From: an uncultured Clostridia bacterium
Lineage (GTDB): Bacteria; Bacillota; Clostridia; Lachnospirales; Anaerotignaceae
Length of the DNA stretch: 64,000 nt
Direction of reading: 5' to 3'
Assembly (NCBI GenBank): GCA_910586765.1
Contig: CAJUJJ010000011.1
Span: forward strand, 1 to 64,000
Shown here: piece after piece, positions 1-7,660 of the stretch
Layout of the letters: the number at the start of each line of letters is the position of its first letter
Position numbering within the stretch: the stretch's first letter is position 1
The notes under the pieces: generated by a model
What the model was told of the DNA's origin: nothing
Databases searched by the model: none
The model's input: the letters and a program-made list of their open reading frames with translations, nothing else
Made by a program: the position numbers and the translations under genes

Positions 1-33
1 ATTTATAAAATTGGTATCTTTTTCATCGTATAA

Positions 34-64
34 AAAAATGTCCCAAAAGGTATACCTTTTGGGA
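34..64 (-). terminator. Terminator of the ECF-S/aminotransferase operon
   Basis: A perfect palindrome (arm TCCCAAAAGGTA, positions 41-64) lies just after the stop codon and is followed on the minus strand by CATTTTTTT. Its core is the same CAAAAGGTATACCTTTTG palindrome seen at 7016-7035. Confidence 0.6.
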
Positions 65-82
65 ATTTTAACACTCCTTTTA

Positions 83-1249
83 TTATTCTTTTACAAACTC
101 AACAATTACTTTTGTTTTTGTTTCTTCTAAAAATATTTTTCTCATATCACATTTTAATGTAACTCCCATATCTGTCAATACATCTCCTAATGCTGCCAAT
201 GTTTGTGCCACATCAGCAACATTTGCATTTTCTCCCATATGTCCAATACGAATTACTTTTCCAGCAAGTTCTCCAAAACAACCTGAAATCATAATATCAA
301 AGCGATACCTCATAATATCCAAAAGTGTTTTAGCTTTAATGCCTTCTGGCAGTTCTATTGCTGTTACTGTATCAGAATATCCTTTTCTAATATACTGTTT
401 CAATCCTGCTGCTTCCACTGCCTTTCTTGTAGCCTGTGCTATTGCTTTATGTCTTTCAAATATCTCTTTATCTTTTAAAACATTTTCTAATGCTGTACCA
501 AAGCCATATATGTCACTAATAGGCATAGTATAAGGAAACCATTTTTTTTCATAATATCCTACATAAGACAATATATTGGCATAAAAAGAGGCTATCGGTG
601 TTTTTCTATTTCGCATCACTTCTATCGCTTTATCACTTACCCCTAAAAATGTTAGTCCTATAGGTGCAGAAAGTGCTTTTTGAGAACCTCCGCAAAGTAT
701 ATCAATTTGTGCTTTTCCTACATCTAATGGTACACCAAAAGATGCCGAAACAGTATCCACTACAGTCAATATACCATACTGTTTTAATACAGGACAAATT
801 GCCTCTACATCATTGAGCATACCACTTGGCGTATCACAATGCACAACAGTTGCATATTTAAAATTACTATCTTTTTTTAAATATTCCTCTAAATCGTTTA
901 CATTTACTGGCTCTTTATCATCTACAGTATAAAGTACAGTTTCTCCTCCATATATTTTTACAAAATCTGCAAATCCTTTTCCAAATATACCATTATCTAT
1001 TACAAGAACTCTGTCCCCTACTTCTGTCAATGAAGCACAAGCTGCTTCTAAACCAAGTATACCTTCTCCACTCAATAAATAAAATGTATTTTTCGTATGA
1101 AAAAAATCTGCTAATTTATCACAAATTTGTTTATAATATTCGCAAAATGAAACATCTTCATCTGGGTTTGTTGTGACAGTGCTTCTTGCCAAACGCACAT
1201 TCTCTCTCACCTGCGTTGGGCCTGCTGTCATCAATGTAATATGGTTCAT
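83..1249 (-). CDS. Class V PLP-dependent aminotransferase (alanine-glyoxylate / serine-pyruvate type)
   Basis: A 388-residue fold-type I aminotransferase, predicted to move an amino group between a small amino acid such as alanine or serine and an oxo-acid such as glyoxylate or pyruvate in the cytosol. The N-terminal TAGPTQV motif is typical of the alanine-glyoxylate transaminase/PucG branch. VVDTVSASFG (about 163-172) carries the PLP-ring aspartate, and K191 in GGSQKALSAP is the Schiff-base lysine. The start is the ATG behind AGGAGG inside the preceding gene, so the two reading frames overlap as ATGA; reading further upstream only extends through the neighbour's coding sequence. It is coupled to an ECF S-component, so the transported vitamin or precursor may be related to its substrate. 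PhnW and ureidoglycine aminotransferase are alternatives; the substrate is not settled by sequence. Confidence 0.85.
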   Translation of the reverse strand: MNHITLMTAGPTQVRENVRLARSTVTTNPDEDVSFCEYYKQICDKLADFFHTKNTFYLLSGEGILGLEAACASLTEVGDRVLVIDNGIFGKGFADFVKIYGGETVLYTVDDKEPVNVNDLEEYLKKDSNFKYATVVHCDTPSGMLNDVEAICPVLKQYGILTVVDTVSASFGVPLDVGKAQIDILCGGSQKALSAPIGLTFLGVSDKAIEVMRNRKTPIASFYANILSYVGYYEKKWFPYTMPISDIYGFGTALENVLKDKEIFERHKAIAQATRKAVEAAGLKQYIRKGYSDTVTAIELPEGIKAKTLLDIMRYRFDIMISGCFGELAGKVIRIGHMGENANVADVAQTLAALGDVLTDMGVTLKCDMRKIFLEETKTKVIVEFVKE

Positions 1250-1776
1250 ATTTCTAAACCTCCTATTTGTTTTAATATTGTTTTTCTTAATGCAGTTATA
1301 ACGGGAACTACAATGACACCTGCTGTTACTACTTGTATTATATTTCCTGTGATTGATGTAACTGGTGCTATCCAATTTCCATATATTATTGCTTCTGCAA
1401 TATAATATCCTATAATTTTAATCAATAATGCTGCTACAACTGCAACAGTATACCAAACTACTGTTCTTTTTTCTGAAATTTTACCTGTTACATATCCCAT
1501 AATTCCTACAATCACAAATGTAAAAGGTGCCCATGCTGTCCAGCCAGAAAGTAAATCAAAAAGTCCCATACCAAAAGCTCCTGCAATCGCTCCTGTTTTT
1601 TTGCCAAATATCATTGCAGCTAAAAATAATGGTACATTTCCTAAATGTATGAGTCCTCCATTTGCCATAGGCAAACGAATATTTATAAATGCTGTTGCTA
1701 CAAATGTCAATGCAATACACATAGCATTAATGGTTAATTTTTTAGTGGTTGTCATTTTTATTGCTGTACTATTCAT
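1246..1776 (-). CDS. ECF transporter substrate-binding membrane subunit (S component)
   Basis: A 176-residue polytopic membrane protein with about five or six hydrophobic segments. It has the N-terminal pattern of S components (TKKLTINAMCIALTFVATAFINIRL) followed by GLIHLGNVPLFLAAMIFGKKTGAIAG, the glycine-rich region typical of vitamin-specificity subunits. It would capture a vitamin or precursor and dock on a shared EcfAAT module, which is not in this window. The ATG follows GGGAGCG at normal spacing. Its stop codon overlaps the aminotransferase start (ATGA), implying translational coupling. HMP, pyridoxine or another small B-vitamin precursor are possible ligands; none can be chosen from sequence. 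Confidence 0.8.
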   Translation of the reverse strand: MNSTAIKMTTTKKLTINAMCIALTFVATAFINIRLPMANGGLIHLGNVPLFLAAMIFGKKTGAIAGAFGMGLFDLLSGWTAWAPFTFVIVGIMGYVTGKISEKRTVVWYTVAVVAALLIKIIGYYIAEAIIYGNWIAPVTSITGNIIQVVTAGVIVVPVITALRKTILKQIGGLEI

Positions 1777-1973
1777 TTTTTTACGCTCCCTTTGTAATGT
1801 ATTTTTATTCCATTTTTTGTTTTGACAAGTAGCTACTCAATCTATTATTTGAATACTATTTTATCAAAACAAATAAAATTGAAAATACTAATTTTAAAAT
1901 TTATAATGTCATTTGTTCTCTTTTCCAATATTGTACCCATACAATTCTACATACTATACTTACAATATAACAT

Positions 1974-2005
1974 AAAAAATTCCCTGTAAAAACAAGGAAT
2001 TTTTT
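1974..2005 (-). terminator. Terminator after the sigma-factor operon
   Basis: AAAAAATTCC ... GGAATTTTTT with a 12-nt loop, symmetrical A/T tracts, downstream of the GNAT stop codon on the minus strand. It could also act on the opposite strand. Confidence 0.7.
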
Positions 2006-2063
2006 ATTATTATTTATTATAATGTGAATTTATTTTACAACATTGTCTATTATTTCATTATTG

Positions 2064-2492
2064 TTATTTTGCTTTATAAATCATACAATATTCTTGCTCT
2101 CCTGTTTCTTTTTCAATGCTTTGTTTTTGTATTACAAATCCTATATTTTTGTAAAAAGCAACTGCATTACTATTTTTAGCATAAACACACAATGACAATG
2201 TATCAAAATATTGTTTTGCTTCTTCTATCAATGCCTTTCCTATTCCCATATGCTGAAACTCTTTTTTTACAAAAAGTCCTTGTATAAAGCCATTAGAAAT
2301 ACCCAAAAATCCTTTTATATGCTGTTGTCCATAACAAAATATCATAGCATTAGGCAATGCTTGTTTTACAAATTCCATATGGCTTTTCCAATATTGTTCT
2401 GCTATAAAATGATGAGCCTGTATATTTGTTTCTAACCATATATTTACAAATTCCTCTATATGCTCCAAAACAAATTCTTTTTTAATAAGCAT
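2064..2492 (-). CDS. GNAT-family N-acetyltransferase
   Basis: A 142-residue single-domain GNAT. The acetyl-CoA loop is visible as FVKKEFQHMGIGKALIEEAK (about 75-94), with the Q/RxxGxG/A signature, followed by YAKNSNAVAFYKNIGF (about 103-118), the usual beta4-alpha4 region. The target of acetylation (small molecule or protein N-terminus) cannot be read from sequence. The ATG lies 11 bp upstream of the stop codon of the SIMPL gene, with GGAGTGAT as ribosome site inside that gene, so it is the last member of the sigma-factor operon. Some homologues acetylate amino acids or antibiotics; nothing here favours either. Confidence 0.85.
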   Translation of the reverse strand: MLIKKEFVLEHIEEFVNIWLETNIQAHHFIAEQYWKSHMEFVKQALPNAMIFCYGQQHIKGFLGISNGFIQGLFVKKEFQHMGIGKALIEEAKQYFDTLSLCVYAKNSNAVAFYKNIGFVIQKQSIEKETGEQEYCMIYKAK

Positions 2493-3240
2493 ATGTCATT
2501 ATCACTCCAGCTGTAATTTCTATATCTTCATAGCGTATATTAGCACCATCTTCTGCTCCCGCTGCCATATCTACTGCTGCTGTTTCAAAAGCCATACTCT
2601 TAGCATTTACTGCTCTCTCTCTTTCATAAGAATTATAACTTGACATTTCTTCTACAGAAATGCAGCTTCCTAATGTTGAACCTAGAGCTTCTGCTAATGC
2701 CGCTGCACTAGAAGACGCATTTTTTACTGCTGCCTGCAAAGCCTGTTTATAATATTGATTAGGGTCAGAAATAGAGAAAGAAATAGAACCTACATTTGTT
2801 ACACCTGCTTTTGTTGCTGCATCAATATATTTTCCTACATTATTGACATCATTTACTTTTACCAAAAAACGGTTATATGCTCTATATCCATCTTCTTCCC
2901 ATTTATTTTTTTGTTCATCATACACTTGTTCTGCATCAATAGAATAATATTGTGTAATAATATTTTCATCTCTTACTCCCAGTGCTTTCATTGCTTTTGT
3001 TACTTTTTCTGTTATCTCAGTATTTTTTTTCTGTGCTTGGTCTGCTGTTTTTTCTTTTGTTTCTACTGTAAAATAAATACTTGCTACATCTGGTTTTGCT
3101 GTTATAACACCTTTTCCATTTACTTCTATTGTTCTTTGTGTTGTTTGAGCCGTTTCTGCTGCAAATGCAGTCACACCTGTTACACTTGCCATACTTACCG
3201 CCATTGTCATTGCTGTTATCATACTTACCAATTTTTTCAT
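2482..3240 (-). CDS. Secreted SIMPL-domain (DUF541) protein
   Basis: A 252-residue exported protein with a clear Sec signal peptide (MKKLVSMITAMTMAVSMASV, cleavage probably after TAFAA near residue 28) and one SIMPL/DUF541 domain covering the rest. It begins with the typical IEVNGKGVITAKPDVASIYFTVET strand and ends with ADMAAGAEDGANIRYEDIEITAGV-like sequence (relatives end in PGEI/V motifs). SIMPL proteins are periplasmic or surface proteins of poorly defined role, some oligomerising into cage-like particles and linked to oxidative or envelope stress. Placement behind an ECF sigma/anti-sigma pair supports a stress-response role in the cell envelope. The spacing of 15 bp to the anti-sigma gene suggests co-transcription. 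Confidence 0.88.
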   Translation of the reverse strand: MKKLVSMITAMTMAVSMASVTGVTAFAAETAQTTQRTIEVNGKGVITAKPDVASIYFTVETKEKTADQAQKKNTEITEKVTKAMKALGVRDENIITQYYSIDAEQVYDEQKNKWEEDGYRAYNRFLVKVNDVNNVGKYIDAATKAGVTNVGSISFSISDPNQYYKQALQAAVKNASSSAAALAEALGSTLGSCISVEEMSSYNSYERERAVNAKSMAFETAAVDMAAGAEDGANIRYEDIEITAGVIMTYAY

Positions 3241-3255
3241 AATAATATCCTCCTT

Positions 3256-4488
3256 TTATTCTACAAATGTAATATGAATTGTAGCAAAATCTGCTGTTTT
3301 TTGTAATTCTTCCAAAGCCTTTTCACATTCTTTTTGTGTTTTTCTTGCTTCCTGTGCCCTTCTAGGTTGTTCTTTTTGTACTGCTTGCTTTTCTGCTTGT
3401 TTGGCTTCATCTAATTGCTGTTGTATTTCTTTATATTGTTTTCCTAAATCTTCTATAATTTCATTTTTATTTGTTACTTCACATTGTTGTGTCAACCAAT
3501 TCACCGCATCAGTATATTCTGAAATAGGTACTTTCAGCGTCATACTACCTTCTGTGTAAGGTGTTTCTATTTCTCCTCTTAATGATTTTACTCTTTTTTC
3601 TATATTTTCTGCTATTTTTTGTTCATTTTTGGATTTTAAATTAATTTGTAACGATTTTGATTTCATATTTGTTGGAACACTTCTTCTAATAGTATTTGTT
3701 ACAGCATCTTCTATACTTTCCCCTTCATCACTTTGAGAAGATATTTCTTTTTCTTTTTTTTCTTCTTCTGTACCTTCTCCTGCCACCATAGCTTGCATCA
3801 TTACTCCTTGTTGACTATATTGTTCGCTACTTTCGTCATTATTTTCATCATCATTTGTATTGTCTTGCTGTACTGTTTCACTTTGTTGTGTTATTTCTTG
3901 TTGTCCTTGTTCTGTTTGCTGCTGTTCTCCCTCCTCACTATATTCTGTACTGCCTGCTGCTAAATTTGGTGTTGCTGGTAATGCTTTTGATGTCTCAGGT
4001 GCATTTACACTTCTTGTTTGCGTAATAGTAGGTGAAACTTGCTGTTGTTCTACGTCTGTTTGCTCATTCATTTGTGCTATATCTGTTTGTTCCAACTGCA
4101 TAGAAGCCATTTCTGGTATTTGTGCATTTTCTGTAACATCTGTTTTATGATTAACATATACTTTTGACGCACCTGCCAATATCAAAAAAGAAGCAGCAAT
4201 CGCAGCATATTTTTGCCAAGCAGTATTTTTTTTGTTTCTCAGAGGGGATATTTTTGTTTTTGTTGCCATTTCTTTATTAATTGCTTCCATAATATTTTTA
4301 TGAAGTCCTTCAGGTACTTCTTCCATAGGCATTTCTAAAAGCATCTGTCTTAATTGCTGTGCTTGTTGCAATGCTTGTTTACATTCTGGACATTCTTTGA
4401 TATGTTTTAAAAATTCTTTTTCCTCTTTCCAGTCTAGCTGTCTGTCTATATAAAGAGAAATTTTTTCTTCTCTATTTTCACATTTCAT
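3256..4488 (-). CDS. Membrane anti-sigma factor with zinc-finger and DUF4349 domain
   Basis: A 410-residue anti-sigma factor. Residues 1-50 form a zf-HC2/ZAS-type domain (CENREEKISLYIDRQL, then HIKECPECKQAL) that would bind the ECF sigma factor in the cytosol. A single membrane segment follows at about 93-110 (AAIAASFLILAGASKVYV). The outer half is a long Gln/Glu/Ser/Thr-rich linker (about 120-260), then a DUF4349 domain (about 270-410) with a coiled-coil stretch rich in Glu, Gln and Lys. The ATG overlaps the sigma stop codon (ATGA). DUF4349 is usually a stand-alone membrane lipoprotein domain, so fusion to an anti-sigma head suggests it is the external sensing part. Confidence 0.88.
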   Translation of the reverse strand: MKCENREEKISLYIDRQLDWKEEKEFLKHIKECPECKQALQQAQQLRQMLLEMPMEEVPEGLHKNIMEAINKEMATKTKISPLRNKKNTAWQKYAAIAASFLILAGASKVYVNHKTDVTENAQIPEMASMQLEQTDIAQMNEQTDVEQQQVSPTITQTRSVNAPETSKALPATPNLAAGSTEYSEEGEQQQTEQGQQEITQQSETVQQDNTNDDENNDESSEQYSQQGVMMQAMVAGEGTEEEKKEKEISSQSDEGESIEDAVTNTIRRSVPTNMKSKSLQINLKSKNEQKIAENIEKRVKSLRGEIETPYTEGSMTLKVPISEYTDAVNWLTQQCEVTNKNEIIEDLGKQYKEIQQQLDEAKQAEKQAVQKEQPRRAQEARKTQKECEKALEELQKTADFATIHITFVE

Positions 4489-5111
4489 ATTGTATCCCCT
4501 CCTTTCTTACTTACTTTATTTATTTGACGTGATTTTTTTGGCAAAAGTTCCTTTTTTGCTAGAAATTCTTTTTTGAATTGCTCTCTTGCTCTTGCAATAC
4601 GGGATTTCACTGTTCCCAAAGAAACAGACAGACATTCTGCAATCTCTCCATATGTCATATCTTCCATATCTCTCATTAATAATACTGCTTTATGTTCTGG
4701 TGATAAATTTTGCATCATATTCATTATTTGCATTTGTTTTTCTTTTTCCAAATAAATTTCTTCTGGTGTTTCTGGTGCCTCTGTGATATTTTCTTTTTGA
4801 TGCTGCGTCTGCTCCTCCCACGAAACAGTTTCTTTTCCCTTCTTTTTTCTCAAAGCATCAATACAGGTATTTACTGCAATGCGATATATCCATGTAGAAA
4901 ATGCTGATTTTTCATCAAACTTTTGTAAACTTCTATATACTTTTATAAAAATTTCTTGCGAAATATCTTTTGCTTCTTCTTCATTCTGCATCATACGATA
5001 CGCTATGTGATATACTAAACTCTCATTTTCTCTCACCAATTTTTCCCATGCTCTTTTATTATTTTGTTTTGCTGCACTCAGCCATTCGGGTTGTTCTTTT
5101 TTCTCCTCCAT
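4485..5111 (-). CDS. ECF-type RNA polymerase sigma factor
   Basis: A 208-residue group IV sigma-70 factor. Region 2 is clear (ENESLVYHIAYRMMQNEEEAKDISQEIFIKVYRSLQKF, including the sigma2.2 core-binding DISQEIF motif). Region 4 follows with LSPEHKAVLLMRDMEDMTYGEIAECLSVSLGTVKSRIARAR, whose helix-turn-helix would read the -35 element. It ends in a Lys-rich tail. Its product should be held by the anti-sigma factor encoded immediately downstream (4-bp overlap). A start at the ATG behind AGGGGCG is consistent with length. It probably controls its own operon; I could not pick out a convincing ECF-type -35/-10 pair in the 90 bp upstream. Confidence 0.93.
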   Translation of the reverse strand: MEEKKEQPEWLSAAKQNNKRAWEKLVRENESLVYHIAYRMMQNEEEAKDISQEIFIKVYRSLQKFDEKSAFSTWIYRIAVNTCIDALRKKKGKETVSWEEQTQHQKENITEAPETPEEIYLEKEKQMQIMNMMQNLSPEHKAVLLMRDMEDMTYGEIAECLSVSLGTVKSRIARAREQFKKEFLAKKELLPKKSRQINKVSKKGGDTI

Positions 5112-5199
5112 AGTTTCGCCCCTTTTATTTTTATTTTTCCTCTCACAAAACTATAACAAAAAATGCAACACTTTGCACCTAAAAACAAAAAAAAATAAC

Positions 5200-5224
5200 A
5201 AAAAAAGCCGCTTTGATTAGCGGC
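5200..5224 (-). terminator. Rho-independent terminator after the 495-residue gene
   Basis: GCCGCT-AATCAA-AGCGGC stem-loop followed by seven T on the minus strand, 30 bp after the stop codon. Confidence 0.85.
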
Positions 5225-5253
5225 AATTTATTTTTACGATTATATTTTATATA

Positions 5254-6741
5254 TTAAGCAATTTCTTTATGAAAAGTTTTAAAAACAACATCTCTATTAA
5301 TATCTTCTAATCTATATCCACACATTAGATTTAGTATACCTGGATTTTGTCTATTTTTCTCAATCCCTTCATCTATTTTATCTATATATTTATTTAAAAA
5401 AGGTTCATATGTGTTTTGTATTGCTTGTCTTAAATTTTGATTAATATTTAAACTATAAGAAATCTTTTTGATTTCAATAAACTGTTGTGCAAATTTTTTA
5501 CCTATACCTGCATCATCTTTATTTCTGTAGCCTGAAAAAGAAGTAGATTGTCCAATATAACTTTTCATAGTATCCACATAAATCCCTGCAAATTTCAAAT
5601 CTTCTAAAGAATAAACACTATCAGAATATTCTCCTTTTTCTCCAGATACATTTTCCCCTAAATTGTATTTTAAACGTTCAGAAAAATCAATATTATCACT
5701 CCAGCTAGAATAATATTCTTTTTGAATGTTTGAAACATCATTTGTAATGCCTTTAGAAACCCTTACATTTTTGAGAAGCTGTGCTGTCATAAAAGAACTA
5801 TCTTTATACAGCCATGTATCTTCTTCATTTGAAATAGAAGCATAATTCTCATTTTGAGCAATATAGTTTTCATATTCTGTAATTTTTTGGTCTATAATAG
5901 AGCCTAAACTATTTTTCATATCTTCTGCAACACTAGTATGGCCTAAATTTTCAAAAAAACTACTGACACTTTTAGAATAAGAATTGATTAAGCTATCTCT
6001 ATCAGCATTATATATTTCATTGAGAATTTGCATATTTTTCTCTTTTTCTTCTCCTGTGTACTGTGTTTCAATACGGTCTTTCAATACTGCATAACGAGCA
6101 CACATATAATCCATACAATCTTCCAATTCAGATGCAGCCCCAGAACCTATTTGCATAGACACTCCATCGCTGCGTACTTCCCACCAATCAATATCATCAC
6201 TTACACCATTTTCCACCAATTCTTTTCTGAAATTTTCCAATTCTTCTTTTGTTATTGTTTTTTTCAATTCTGCTCTACTAAATTGGTTCATACCAACTTC
6301 TACTATTTTCATAGTATAATTTTTTATTTCTTCTTCTGTAGCACTACTATCTATTACATATTTATCTGATGTAAAACCCCAATCGTGATAGCAATTTTTT
6401 TTGTAATATTGATACATTAAAGCATCTTCTTCTGAATAGTTATATTGGTCTTGTAATCCTGAAAATGTTTTATTCAAATTTAATACCATTTCTGGATTAA
6501 CATCTTCTATTTTACTATATGGAATAGGTTCTTTTGTAAGAGGTGTCAGTCTATTTACTCCCTTATACGTTTCTGAATATATTATATTACTTTTTGAGGA
6601 ACGTGTAAAAGTATCTACATTTTTCATTTCTCTTACTTTGCTTTGATTTGTAATTTGTTTTAATTTAGAAGTAGATTTTTGTTGACTTAACAAAAAATTT
6701 GTTTGTATATTCTGTTGAAATCCCATTCTTCCTATAAACAT
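5254..6741 (-). CDS. Unrecognised 495-residue protein
   Basis: I do not recognise this protein. It is 495 residues, soluble in appearance, without a signal peptide or obvious membrane segment. The first 60 residues are polar and low in order (rich in Q, S, T, N, K), followed by an acidic, tyrosine-rich helical body with repeated E/N/Y/S clusters and few cysteines. The start ATG is well supported by GGGGGAAAATAAT. It is monocistronic, with its own terminator, and lies beside a 590-bp spacer containing three GTATAC-centred palindromic elements. Codon use is similar to its neighbours. It might be a surface, sporulation or toxin-like protein, but no motif supports any one of these. Confidence 0.7.
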   Translation of the reverse strand: MFIGRMGFQQNIQTNFLLSQQKSTSKLKQITNQSKVREMKNVDTFTRSSKSNIIYSETYKGVNRLTPLTKEPIPYSKIEDVNPEMVLNLNKTFSGLQDQYNYSEEDALMYQYYKKNCYHDWGFTSDKYVIDSSATEEEIKNYTMKIVEVGMNQFSRAELKKTITKEELENFRKELVENGVSDDIDWWEVRSDGVSMQIGSGAASELEDCMDYMCARYAVLKDRIETQYTGEEKEKNMQILNEIYNADRDSLINSYSKSVSSFFENLGHTSVAEDMKNSLGSIIDQKITEYENYIAQNENYASISNEEDTWLYKDSSFMTAQLLKNVRVSKGITNDVSNIQKEYYSSWSDNIDFSERLKYNLGENVSGEKGEYSDSVYSLEDLKFAGIYVDTMKSYIGQSTSFSGYRNKDDAGIGKKFAQQFIEIKKISYSLNINQNLRQAIQNTYEPFLNKYIDKIDEGIEKNRQNPGILNLMCGYRLEDINRDVVFKTFHKEIA

Positions 6742-7015
6742 ATTATTTTCCCCCTTTTTACACTTATTTTATTTATATAGCTGAATTGTATTTCTATCAT
6801 AAAATCCCCTTTCCGCATTTATAATAAATTGCAACTATATCATACTTATACTTTCTATATCGTCACTACTTTATTAAAACTTAATGTTCAAAACAAAGTA
6901 TACCTTTTTATTATAACTATTACATTTATAACTGCTAATGCTACTTTCATATTGCCATTTTATAACAGAAATTTTATCCTTCTTTTCCCATATCATAATA
7001 AAAATTCAATTTTTC

Positions 7016-7035
7016 TCAAAAGGTATACCTTTTGA
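7016..7035. repeat. Perfect 20-bp palindrome, GGTATACC core
   Basis: TCAAAAGGTA followed by its exact reverse complement. Shares an 18-bp core with the palindrome at 41-64 and, with mismatches, with 6895-6908 and 7165-7181. Confidence 0.75.
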
Positions 7036-7263
7036 AAAAACATATTTTTTTCACTTTTTGTAAATTTTTCAAAAATTTTCTTGGACATTTTAAATAAATT
7101 GTGCTATAGTATAGACATAAAAATTTATTAAAAATGTACTTTTTGAGGGGTGTGGTAAATTATGCAAAAGGTATACTTTTTAATAATTTTCACGTTTTAT
7201 ATTGTTTTTTATTGATATTTTTTTCATTTTCATATTATTTTAATTTCTTTCTTTGTCAAAATA

Positions 7264-7311
7264 AAATAAAAAAGTCCTTTAAAAGAATATTTATTCTATT
7301 AAAGAACTTTT
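7264..7311 (-). terminator. Terminator of the glycine-riboswitch operon
   Basis: Long stem on the minus strand: AAAAGTTCTTTAA with AGAATA/TATTCT extension pairs with TTAAAGGACTTTT, ending in a T run, about 20 bp after the last stop codon. Confidence 0.75.
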
Positions 7312-7331
7312 CTACACTTTTTATGTACAGA

Positions 7332-7643
7332 TTATAAATATTGTCTATTATTAAGCACTTCTTGCACATCTGACACATTATTTACCAATGTACCAGCTTT
7401 TTCTGCACTTAATAACTGTGTTGCTGCTTCCAATTCTGTTATAAGTTGTTGTGTCACAGCATCATCTGATTTTCCATTTTCTACTATTTCTAAATATTTC
7501 TCACAAGCATTTTTTAATTTTTCATTAGGTGTTCCTCCTGGAAAACCACAGAAAAAAAAGGCATCAACTTTAAATTTTTCATCTTTTACAATTTGTTTAA
7601 TTTTAGAAATAACATATTCTTTTTTCTCTAAATTATCGGACAT
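7332..7643 (-). CDS. Small acidic protein of unknown function, last gene of the beta-alanine-type operon
   Basis: A 103-residue protein I cannot assign. It is mostly helical by eye (KKEYVISKIKQIVKDEKFKVDAF, then FFCGFPGGTPNEKLKNACEKYLEIVENGKSDD and LITELEAATQLLSAEKAG). The short FFCGFPGG motif near residue 32 is the most distinctive feature. The ATG at 7643 is chosen because it follows GGAAG at good spacing; upstream codons overlap the neighbouring amidase. The gene sits 17 bp after the nitrilase-family gene and before a terminator, so it is probably the last cistron. Its helical, charged character would suit a subunit or accessory protein, but that is inference. Confidence 0.75.
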   Translation of the reverse strand: MSDNLEKKEYVISKIKQIVKDEKFKVDAFFFCGFPGGTPNEKLKNACEKYLEIVENGKSDDAVTQQLITELEAATQLLSAEKAGTLVNNVSDVQEVLNNRQYL

Positions 7644-7660
7644 AATAAATACTTCCTTTC

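Larger units (their letters stand above)
6742..7331. other. Gene-poor spacer with GTATAC-centred palindromes
   Basis: 590 bp without a convincing gene. It contains AAAGTATACCTTTT at 6895-6908, a perfect 20-bp palindrome TCAAAAGGTATACCTTTTGA at 7016-7035, and CAAAAGGTATACTTTTT at 7165-7181. A promoter-like TTGGAC-18-TATAGT on the plus strand begins near 7081, and a 17-codon open frame with GAGGGG upstream starts at 7162 (MQKVYFLIIFTFYIVFY); neither is proven. Longer plus-strand frames here look like random AT-rich reading. Confidence 0.5.

Noticed and set aside
1777..2063. Riboswitch in front of the ECF S-component gene
   Set aside because: No TPP, FMN, cobalamin, preQ1 or other conserved aptamer block found; only AT-rich leader and a terminator of the neighbouring operon.
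2755..3306. Plus-strand open frame of 183 codons rich in Cys, Tyr and Phe
   Set aside because: It is antisense to the SIMPL and anti-sigma genes; the composition is that of a shadow of AT-rich coding DNA and there is no ribosome site.
6829..7035. Plus-strand 68-codon frame in the palindrome spacer
   Set aside because: No ribosome site, composition of random AT-rich DNA, ends within a palindrome.
7134..7337. Plus-strand 67-codon frame
   Set aside because: Weak start and no family resemblance; a shorter frame inside it is mentioned as a low-interest finding.
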